Of a DNA stretch of 64,000 bases, positions 58,269 to 64,000 are shown piece after piece. The stretch is from Microbacterium enclense (GTDB lineage: Bacteria; Actinomycetota; Actinomycetes; Actinomycetales; Microbacteriaceae). Position numbers and translations under genes: made by a program. The stretch covers positions 3,472,001 to 3,536,000 of the forward strand of contig CP116226.1 of assembly GCA_038182865.1 (NCBI GenBank), written 5' to 3'. A model generated the notes under the pieces. That model had not been told where the DNA came from and did no database searches. It saw only the letters and a program-made list of their open reading frames with translations. Numbering within the stretch: the stretch's first letter is position 1; every line of letters starts with the position of its first letter.

Positions 58269-59312
58269 TCACACCAGAGCCGGCGACGACACCTCGTCGC
58301 GCACGATCGCAGCACCCGCCGAGAGTGCGCTCATCTTCTCCAAAGCCACGGGACGCGGCAGGGGTGCCATGCCGCAGTTCGTGCTCGGGATCAGCTTGTC
58401 GGCGTCCACGAACTGCAGCGCCCGGCGCAGTGTGTCCGCGACCTCTTCAGGAGTCTCGATCGTCTCGCTGGCCACGTCGATCGCGCCGAGCATGACCTTC
58501 TTGCCGCGGATGAGCTCGATCAGGTCGATCGGCACGTGCGAATGGTGGCTCTCGAGCGAGACGGCGTCGATCGTCGAGCGCTGCAGCAGCGGGAACGACT
58601 CCTCGTACTGACGCCACTCCGACCCGAGCGTCGCCTTCCAGTCGGTGTTGGCCTTGATCCCGTAGCCGTAACAGATGTGCACGACCGTCTCGGCACGCAG
58701 CCCCTCGGCCGCGCGTTCGAGGGCGGCGACGCCCCAGTCCTTCATCTCGTCGAAGAAGACGTTGAAGGCGGGCTCGTCGAACTGGATGACATCGACGCCC
58801 GCCGCTTCGAGCTCGCGCGCCTCCTGGTTGAGGATCGTCGCGAACTCCCAGGCGAGCTTCTCGCGGCTGCGGTAGTGACGGTCGGACAGCGTGTCGATCA
58901 TCGTCATGGGTCCCGGCAGGGCCCACTTGATCGGACGGTCGGTCTGGGTGCGCAGGAACGCGGCATCCTGAACGAAGACCGGCTGGCGACGGCTCACCGC
59001 CCCGACGACGGTCGGCACGCTCGCATCGTAGCGGTTGCGGATGCGCACCGTCTCGCGGTTCTCGAAGTCGACGCCGTCGAGGTGCTCGATGAAGGTCGTC
59101 ACGAAGTGCTGGCGGGTCTGCTCGCCGTCGCTGATGATGTCGATTCCACGGCGCTCCTGCTCGTGCACGGCGGAGCGCAGCGCGTCTTTTTTGCCCTCGA
59201 CGAGCGCGTCACCCTCCAGTTCCCACGGGGCCCAGAGGATCTCGGGCCGGGCGAGCCATGCGGGCTTGGGAAGGCTGCCGACCAGCGCGGTGGGAAGGAG
59301 TGCATCGGTCAT
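58269..59312 (-). CDS. mesD: folate-independent methionine synthase, core MetE type (MesD-like)
   Basis: 347 residues, equal to only the C-terminal catalytic half of cobalamin-independent MetE. It opens LPTALVGSLPKPAWL; zinc ligands are His and Cys in VVHICYG, Glu in SLESHHSH and Cys in PSTNCGMAPL. The folate-binding N-terminal half of MetE is missing. Core MetE proteins fall into MesA-D classes; the adjoining DUF1852 gene marks this one as MesD, which methylates homocysteine with MesX and oxygen (the methyl donor is not known). The ATG overlaps the mesX stop by 4 nt, so the two are made together. Confidence 0.85.
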   Translation of the reverse strand: MTDALLPTALVGSLPKPAWLARPEILWAPWELEGDALVEGKKDALRSAVHEQERRGIDIISDGEQTRQHFVTTFIEHLDGVDFENRETVRIRNRYDASVPTVVGAVSRRQPVFVQDAAFLRTQTDRPIKWALPGPMTMIDTLSDRHYRSREKLAWEFATILNQEARELEAAGVDVIQFDEPAFNVFFDEMKDWGVAALERAAEGLRAETVVHICYGYGIKANTDWKATLGSEWRQYEESFPLLQRSTIDAVSLESHHSHVPIDLIELIRGKKVMLGAIDVASETIETPEEVADTLRRALQFVDADKLIPSTNCGMAPLPRPVALEKMSALSAGAAIVRDEVSSPALV

Positions 59313-60301
59313 CGCAGCACCGCCTCGACGTTCGCGGCCCACTCGTCGAGGGCACGGCGGTGCGGGGTGACGAAGTGCTCCTCCGCGTAGCGGCCCTGAG
59401 TGACCGCCAGTCGGCTGCGCTCCTCGCGGTCGTAGTCGATGTCGGTACGGACGAAATCGGCCTGATCGAGGGTGGGACGGTAGACCTCACCGGCGGGGGC
59501 GACGGCGTTGTAGATCTCGGGGCGGTAGATCTTCTGGAACGTCTCCATCGTGGCGATCGTCCCGGCGAGCTGCAGATCGGAGTAGTCGGCCACGAGATCG
59601 CCACGGAAGTAGAAGGCGAGCGGTGCCACGCTCCCGCGCGGCATGAAGTAGCGAACGCGCAGGCCCATCTTGGCGAAGTACTCGTCGGTCAGCGAGAAGG
59701 AGTCCTGCTCGTACTCGACGCCCAAGACAGGATGCTCCACACCGGTGCGACGGTAGGTGCGGCTCGTGGAGACGCTGATGCAGATCACCGGTGACAGCGG
59801 GAAGAGCTCGCGGTAGGCCGACGACTCCAGGAAGTACTGGAAGATCTTGCCGTGCAGGTCGCCGAAGTCGTCGGGAACCGTGAAGCCGGTCCCTTCGGCA
59901 TTGGCGGCGGGGAGCACGACGCTGAAGTCGTAGTCCCGGAGATACGACGAGAAGTTGTTGCCGACGATGCCTCGGTGCCGCTCGCCCGTGGTCGAGTCGA
60001 CGATGTGGACGTCGAGCACCTCGATGACGGGGAACTTCTCGTCGTCGGCGCCGTCGGAGAACTGCAGATGCACCGACACGATGTCGAGTTCGACTCGGTA
60101 GCGGTCACGGTCGGGCTCGTGGGATGCCACCAGCTCGTTCAGACGGCGATCCATCATCGACAGGGCGTTGCGAAGATTCTGCTGTCGCCCCTCGCCCCGC
60201 GCCAGGTTGGCGAAGTTCGTCGTGACGCGTGAATTCTCGGCGGGAGCGTAGTCCTCGTCGAAGCGGGTGGTGGTGATGCTGAACGTGATGTCGTTCGCCA
60301 T
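59309..60301 (-). CDS. mesX: DUF1852 protein, MesX-like partner of the methionine synthase
   Basis: 330 residues. The product shows the DUF1852 sequence (FSITTTRFDEDY, VVLPAANAEGTGFTVPDDFGDLHGKIFQYFL, CISVSTSRTYRRTGVEHPVLGVEYEQDSFSLTDEYFAKMGLRVRYFMPRGSVAPLAFYF). Work on folate-independent methionine synthases found that MesD needs MesX for activity. First gene of mesX-mesD. It has no good Shine-Dalgarno site; GAGGGG/CCCCTC forms a small hairpin about 20 nt upstream. A LysR gene is divergent, 104 bp away. Confidence 0.87.
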   Translation of the reverse strand: MANDITFSITTTRFDEDYAPAENSRVTTNFANLARGEGRQQNLRNALSMMDRRLNELVASHEPDRDRYRVELDIVSVHLQFSDGADDEKFPVIEVLDVHIVDSTTGERHRGIVGNNFSSYLRDYDFSVVLPAANAEGTGFTVPDDFGDLHGKIFQYFLESSAYRELFPLSPVICISVSTSRTYRRTGVEHPVLGVEYEQDSFSLTDEYFAKMGLRVRYFMPRGSVAPLAFYFRGDLVADYSDLQLAGTIATMETFQKIYRPEIYNAVAPAGEVYRPTLDQADFVRTDIDYDREERSRLAVTQGRYAEEHFVTPHRRALDEWAANVEAVLR

Positions 60302-60392
60302 GGCATGCCAATCGGAGAGGGGCGGGATGCTGCCCCCTCATCGTGCTCGCGAGCGGAAGACATCGGGTAATCCGGCCTCTCTATGTGGAGGT

Positions 60393-60407
60393 ATAGCCTG
60401 AGGCTAT
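60393..60407 (+). promoter_or_regulatory. LysR-type operator over its own -10 box and start codon
   Basis: ATAGCC (60393-60398), TGA, GGCTAT (60402-60407): perfect 6-bp arms. It contains the -10-like TAGCCT (60394-60399), and the ATG at 60406 is in the right arm. Probable autoregulation site. It lies about 95 bp upstream of mesX. Confidence 0.6.
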
Positions 60408-61356
60408 GTCCCGTCGTCCGAGCGGCATCACGCTGCAACAGCTTCAGTCGTTCATCGAGGTCGCCGCGGAAGGCTCGATCAGCGCCGCGGCCGACCTCCT
60501 GTACGTCGCTCAGCCGACGATGTCGGCGGCCATGCGCGACCTCGAAAGCCGTGTCGGGCGCGACCTGCTGGTGCGCTCCGCCCGCGGGGTCACCCTCACC
60601 AACGACGGTGTCGAGTTTCTCGGATACGCGCGTCAGGTCGTCGAACAGGCAGAGCTCCTCGAACAGCGCTACCTCGGGCGCCCGCCGTCCCGGCGCCTGC
60701 TCGGCGTCTCGGCGCAGCACTACTCGTTCGTCGTCGATGCTTTCGTGCGCCTGGTCAAGGCCACGGACGCGGCCGAGTACGAGTTCTCCCTACGCGAGAC
60801 CCGCACCTGGGACATCATCGAAGACGTCCGCACGCTCCGCAGCGAGCTCGGGGTCCTCTTCCGCAACGACTTCAACCGCAATGTCATCGACAAGCTCCTC
60901 CGCGACTCGGGGCTGGCTTTCCACCCGCTGTTCATCGCCGACCCCCACATCTTCGTCTCGCGACGCAACCCGCTCGCGTCACGCGATCGCGCCACCCTCG
61001 ACGATCTCGTGGGGCTGCCACGACTCACCTTCGACCAGGGGGCGAACAACTCGTTCTATTTCGCGGAAGAGATCCTCTCCACTCTCTCGAGCGCGCAGGA
61101 GATCCGGGTATCCGACCGCGCCACGATCTTCAACCTGATGATCGGTCTCGACGGGTACACGATCTCGACCGGCATCATCAGCGACGACCTCGACCCCGAG
61201 ATCGTCGCCGTCCCGCTCGATGTCGACGAACGCATCGAGATCGGCTGGATCGGTCGCACGGCGATCCCGCTCACCGAGCTCGCCCAGCGCTACCTCGCCG
61301 AGATGCGTTCGGTCGTCGTCGAGGCGGGAGTGGCGCTGGCCGAGAACAACGCGTGA
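60406..61356 (+). CDS. LysR family transcriptional regulator
   Basis: 316 residues. N-terminal winged HTH (ITLQQLQSFIEVAAEGSISAAADLLYVAQPTMSAAMRDLESRVGRDLLVRSARGVTLTNDG) and a periplasmic-binding-like effector domain from about residue 90. Divergent from mesX-mesD, which suggests control of that methionine synthase, as MetR and CysB relatives do elsewhere. ATG start with TAGCCT at 6 nt and a palindrome over it. Confidence 0.93.
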   Translation: MSRRPSGITLQQLQSFIEVAAEGSISAAADLLYVAQPTMSAAMRDLESRVGRDLLVRSARGVTLTNDGVEFLGYARQVVEQAELLEQRYLGRPPSRRLLGVSAQHYSFVVDAFVRLVKATDAAEYEFSLRETRTWDIIEDVRTLRSELGVLFRNDFNRNVIDKLLRDSGLAFHPLFIADPHIFVSRRNPLASRDRATLDDLVGLPRLTFDQGANNSFYFAEEILSTLSSAQEIRVSDRATIFNLMIGLDGYTISTGIISDDLDPEIVAVPLDVDERIEIGWIGRTAIPLTELAQRYLAEMRSVVVEAGVALAENNA

Positions 61357-61383
61357 CACCGCCGGGGCTTCCCGTCGCCCACC

Positions 61384-61399
61384 CGGATGCCGGCATCCG
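61384..61399. repeat. 16-bp palindrome built from two genome heptamers
   Basis: CGGATGCCGGCATCCG, a head-to-head fusion of two GGATGCC heptamers. It lies between the LysR and Ste14-like genes and could act as a hairpin terminator for LysR. Confidence 0.55.
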
Positions 61400-61409
61400 A
61401 CGCGACCAA

Positions 61410-61435
61410 TACGCTCGATCAAGACGCTTGATCGA
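61410..61435 (+). promoter_or_regulatory. -10-like box and palindromic operator of the Ste14-like gene
   Basis: TACGCT (61410-61415) is followed directly by TCGATCAAG (61415-61423), ACG, CTTGATCGA (61427-61435), perfect 9-bp arms at the expected start point. A repressor would fit; no regulator gene for it is adjacent except the LysR gene. Confidence 0.6.
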
Positions 61436-61455
61436 AACGACGGGAGCCCCATCGC

Positions 61456-62385
61456 GTGAGCAGGAACACCGCCGACGTCCTGGCGCGGCTGTACTTCGCC
61501 GTCCAGGCCACCGGCGGAGCCGCATGGTGGGTCGCCGTGTTCACCGTTCCCCTCGTTCGCACCGCGACGCTCGGCGGTCTCGACCCGGTGATCGTCGCGG
61601 TCGTCGACATCCCGCTGTTCGTGGCGGCATCCGGTCTCGCCGCCGTGGCGCCGCGGCGCGTTGCGCGCATCGCCGGTCTGATCGCTACCGCGTGGACGAT
61701 CGCGGTCACCCTGTCGCTCGCTCTCTACGCGACACTCACGACTCTCGCCGGGTGGGGTGTGCTGATCATGGTCGCGGCATCCTCGGGGTCGATGCTGGCT
61801 CTGTCTCTTCTGTGGCTCGGCCGGATCCCGACGGCCTGGCTCCTGGTCGGCCCGTTCGCATTCCGCCCGGCCCGACCGCGCGAATCTCCTCTCGCGCACG
61901 TGCGTGCGACGGCGGTCCAGATCGTCGTGTTCTGGGGGATGTTCCTCGTCGTCTTCCCGCTGGTGATCGCTTTCCTGGAGCAGCGGTGGGGTCTCGCCCT
62001 CCCGCTGCCCGCGGGAACTGCCCTGGTGGGAGCTGTCCTCGTCGGTGCGGCGAGCCTGCTGGGCCTGGCCGCGGCCGCGGCGCTGACGGTGAAGGGAGAC
62101 GGAACACCGCTGCCCTCGGCGATGCCGAACCGGCTGGTCATCGCCGGACCCTACCGCTGGGTACGGAACCCGATGGCCGTCGCCGGAATCGTCCAGGGGG
62201 TCGGCGTCGGCTTGATCCTGCAGTCATGGCTCGTGGTGATGTGGGCGCTCGTGGGTTCTCTCGTGTGGAACTACGCGATCCGCCCCCACGAAGAGGCCGA
62301 CCTCGCCTCGACCTTCGGCGACGACTATCGCCGATACAGCGAGCACGTGCGCTGCTGGGTGCCTCGACTGTCGGCGCGGGCGTGA
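61456..62385 (+). CDS. isoprenylcysteine carboxyl methyltransferase-like membrane protein
   Basis: 309 residues with about seven membrane helices. The C-terminal PEMT/ICMT core is clear: PNRLVIAGPYRWVRNPMAVAGI (cofactor-binding loop) and RPHEEADLASTFGDDYRRYSEHVRCWVPRL. These use S-adenosylmethionine to methylate a lipid or prenylated substrate in the membrane; the bacterial substrate is unknown. GTG start. Regulated by the palindromic promoter upstream. Convergent with the CNNM gene. Confidence 0.85.
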   Translation: MSRNTADVLARLYFAVQATGGAAWWVAVFTVPLVRTATLGGLDPVIVAVVDIPLFVAASGLAAVAPRRVARIAGLIATAWTIAVTLSLALYATLTTLAGWGVLIMVAASSGSMLALSLLWLGRIPTAWLLVGPFAFRPARPRESPLAHVRATAVQIVVFWGMFLVVFPLVIAFLEQRWGLALPLPAGTALVGAVLVGAASLLGLAAAAALTVKGDGTPLPSAMPNRLVIAGPYRWVRNPMAVAGIVQGVGVGLILQSWLVVMWALVGSLVWNYAIRPHEEADLASTFGDDYRRYSEHVRCWVPRLSARA

Positions 62386-62391
62386 ACACGA

Positions 62392-62435
62392 CGCCGGCCC
62401 CGTCCCCCACCCGTCGGGTGGGAGCGGGGCCGGCG
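62392..62435. terminator. bidirectional terminator between the Ste14-like and CNNM genes
   Basis: CGCCGGCCCCG (62392-62402) and CGGGGCCGGCG (62425-62435) are perfect 11-bp arms. CCCACCC/GGGTGGG forms the inner stem around GTC. Confidence 0.85.
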
Positions 62436-62443
62436 ACTCGTCG

Positions 62444-63466
62444 TTACCGCGTGACCTCCGCGAGCTCACCCGGGCCGGGCAGGATCTCGCGCAGCAGATC
62501 GTCGAGGGTGACGACACCGAGGAGGCGCTCTCCGTCGACCACCGTGGCCAACTGCACGCGCCCGCGGCGCATGCGGGCCAGGGCGTCGTACGCAGAGGCA
62601 TCCGGTTCCAGCACGAGAGGCTCGCGGGCGATCTCCAGAGCCGGGGTCGCCGGGTCGACCGTCAACGTCTCGCGCACGTGCGCGACACGAGACGACGCGC
62701 CCGTGCCGACGAGGATCCGCAAGTGCGTCGATGATGCCGCCACGGCCTGGATGTCCGCCACGGTTGCCTCGGCCGGGACGCTCGTGGGGGAGCGGTCCGT
62801 CCGCACGATGTCACCGACGGTCAGCGTACCCAGGGCGATCGCCTGGGCGATCGGCTCGGAGTACTGCACCTCGAGCGTGCCCGCCTGACGCGAGTGCGCC
62901 ACGAGCTCGCGGATCGTGTCCGCGTCCTGTCCACCCGCGGCCGCCTTGTCGACAGGCTCGACTCCCGACGCCTTCACCAGGCGGTTCGCGATGTGGTTGA
63001 TCCACAGCAGGAACGGACGCAGGGGCCAGGTCATGGCTCGGGCCAGGATGCCGGTCGCCTTCGCCGCTGTCTCGGGGTGCGCGATCGCCCACGACTTCGG
63101 GGCCATCTCACCGATGACGAGGTGGAGGAAGGTGACGACGATCAGCGCGAGCATGAACGCGATGATGTCGGCGAGGATGTACGGCAGACCCCACGCTTCG
63201 AACACCGGCGCGAGCGCATAGTCGATCGCCGGCTTCGTGATGGCACCGAGCAGGAAGGTGCACGCGGTGATGCCCAGCTGCGCGAAGGCGAGCATGACGG
63301 TCAGCTCGTTGACACCGCGCAGGGCGGCGCGCGCCGAGGCGCTCGTGGCCGCTTCCTCCTCGAGGCGGTGACGGCGCGCGGCGAGCAGCGCGAACTCCAC
63401 GATCACGAAGAACGCGCTCGCGACGATCAGCAACGCGGTGACGAGGGCGACTGTCCAGCCGTTCAT
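62444..63466 (-). CDS. CNNM domain-containing protein (DUF21 and CBS), hemolysin-like
   Basis: 340 residues. DUF21 membrane domain with four helices (WTVALVTALLIVASAFFVIVEFALLAARRHRLEE ... LAFAQLGITACTFLLGA ... LHLVIGEMAPKSWAI ... HPETAAKATG), then a CBS pair (VGDIVRTDRSPTSV and LATVVDGERLLGVVTLDDLLREIL). It lacks the C-terminal CorC_HlyC domain. It overlaps the upstream CNNM gene by 4 nt, so the two probably form one hetero-oligomer. Confidence 0.88.
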   Translation of the reverse strand: MNGWTVALVTALLIVASAFFVIVEFALLAARRHRLEEEAATSASARAALRGVNELTVMLAFAQLGITACTFLLGAITKPAIDYALAPVFEAWGLPYILADIIAFMLALIVVTFLHLVIGEMAPKSWAIAHPETAAKATGILARAMTWPLRPFLLWINHIANRLVKASGVEPVDKAAAGGQDADTIRELVAHSRQAGTLEVQYSEPIAQAIALGTLTVGDIVRTDRSPTSVPAEATVADIQAVAASSTHLRILVGTGASSRVAHVRETLTVDPATPALEIAREPLVLEPDASAYDALARMRRGRVQLATVVDGERLLGVVTLDDLLREILPGPGELAEVTR

Positions 63467-64000
63467 CGGGCCACCTCCTCGTCGAGGCCCGGCTCTTGCG
63501 TGACGGGCTCGGCATCCCGGTCCACCTCGTGCAGGCGCACCGCGAGCTGGGAGGGCACGTGACGATCGACCTCGACGACCTCGATGGTCAGCCACCTCTC
63601 GATGTCGAGACCCTGCACGCTCTCGGACGGCCTCTCGGGCAGATCGACGCGGACGACGGCACCGATCGTCGGCAGGTCGCCATGCGTCTCGATGACGAGT
63701 CCCGCTGCTGTCTCGGCGTCGGTCTCGGCCAGGTCGTGGCCGATGACGCGCTCGAGCTCGTCGAGGTGCAGGTCGCCGGGTACCGTCCACGCGTCGTCGC
63801 CGACGGCGGCGACCTCCGCGGTCTCGGCGTCGTGCTCGTCGGACAGTTCGCCGATCACTTCTTCGGTGAGGTCTTCGATGGTGAGGATGCCATCGAAGTT
63901 GCCGTACTCGTCGACCACGCACGCGAGCTCGTTGCGGGTCTTGCGCATCCGGTCGAGGGCGACCGGCAACATCATCGAGGTGGGGAGCACGACCGCGGGG
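63463..64000 (-). CDS. CNNM domain-containing protein, N-terminus cut by window edge
   Basis: 179 residues of the C-terminal half are visible: the end of a CBS domain (MLPVALDRMRKTRNELACVVDEYGNFDGILTIEDLTEEVIGELSDEHDAE) and a CorC_HlyC domain (WTVPGDLHLDELERVIGHDLAETDAETAAGLVIE, VRVDLPERPSES). The frame remains open to base 64000, so the membrane domain lies outside. It pairs with the shorter CNNM gene downstream through an ATGA overlap. Confidence 0.88.
   Translation of the reverse strand, partial: PAVVLPTSMMLPVALDRMRKTRNELACVVDEYGNFDGILTIEDLTEEVIGELSDEHDAETAEVAAVGDDAWTVPGDLHLDELERVIGHDLAETDAETAAGLVIETHGDLPTIGAVVRVDLPERPSESVQGLDIERWLTIEVVEVDRHVPSQLAVRLHEVDRDAEPVTQEPGLDEEVAR

Noticed and set aside
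60302..60405. Riboswitch (SAM, SAH or cobalamin) in the mesX leader
   Set aside because: The leader is only about 100 nt and shows one small hairpin (GAGGGG/CCCCTC); none of the conserved cores of the known methionine-linked riboswitches is recognisable.

Overview
The window looks like chromosomal DNA of a high-GC actinobacterium, most likely Microbacterium or a close relative in the Microbacteriaceae. The evidence is about 70% GC, many GTG starts, many leaderless-looking promoters (TAnnnT about 6 nt before the start codon), an actinobacterial gene order (lepA, DUF1990, hemW, hrcA, dnaJ, rsmE, HIT, phoH, ybeY, CNNM, era) and a CIRCE-controlled hrcA. Nearly all of it is compact housekeeping DNA; no insertion sequence, integrase, rRNA gene or CRISPR array is visible.

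Layout. 1-2.5 kb, minus strand: SRAP/YedK-type protein (cut by the window edge), App1-type phosphatase, DedA membrane protein. 2.5-13.1 kb, plus: pabB, leuS, a DUF2087 remnant (minus), a two-component system, an SdpI-like protein, comEA-comEC and holA. 13.3-14.5 kb, minus: rpsT and a hydrolase. 14.5-27.1 kb, plus: lepA through era, then an oxidoreductase and an acetyltransferase. 27.1-32.7 kb: leuA behind a leucine-rich leader peptide, a methyltransferase, a divergent SDR/TetR pair, a MOSC protein and a TRIC-type channel. 32.8-42.1 kb: a polymorphic toxin locus. 42.1-49.7 kb: recO, uppS, a DsbA-family protein, dusB, dgt, dnaG, an orphan ABC ATPase and tRNA-Asn. 50-57.9 kb: an acyltransferase, glutaminase, a YgiB/YgiC-like pair, def and a DMT-type transporter. 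58-64 kb: tRNA-Met, a MesD/MesX-type folate-independent methionine synthase with a LysR regulator, an isoprenylcysteine methyltransferase-like protein and two CNNM proteins (the second cut by the window edge).

The most distinctive region is 32.8-42.1 kb. A WXG100 protein is divergent from a 1,802-residue RHS/YD-repeat protein whose C-terminal tip changes in composition at about 38.4 kb. A DUF6188-like immunity gene, an orphan second toxin tip, two tandem paralogous proteins of an unrecognised family, a 48-codon frame coupled to both neighbours, a cysteine-rich/MafI-like fusion and one more unknown gene follow, mostly overlapping. I read this as a toxin with an accumulated immunity array, probably exported by a type VII (ESX) system encoded elsewhere.

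Two window-wide signals stand out. The heptamer GGATGCC/GGCATCC occurs about 90 times by eye, against roughly 15 expected from base composition, and is missing from about 37.56 to 42.01 kb, which matches the toxin-tip/immunity segment. Leaderless-type -10 boxes recur at a nearly fixed distance from start codons.
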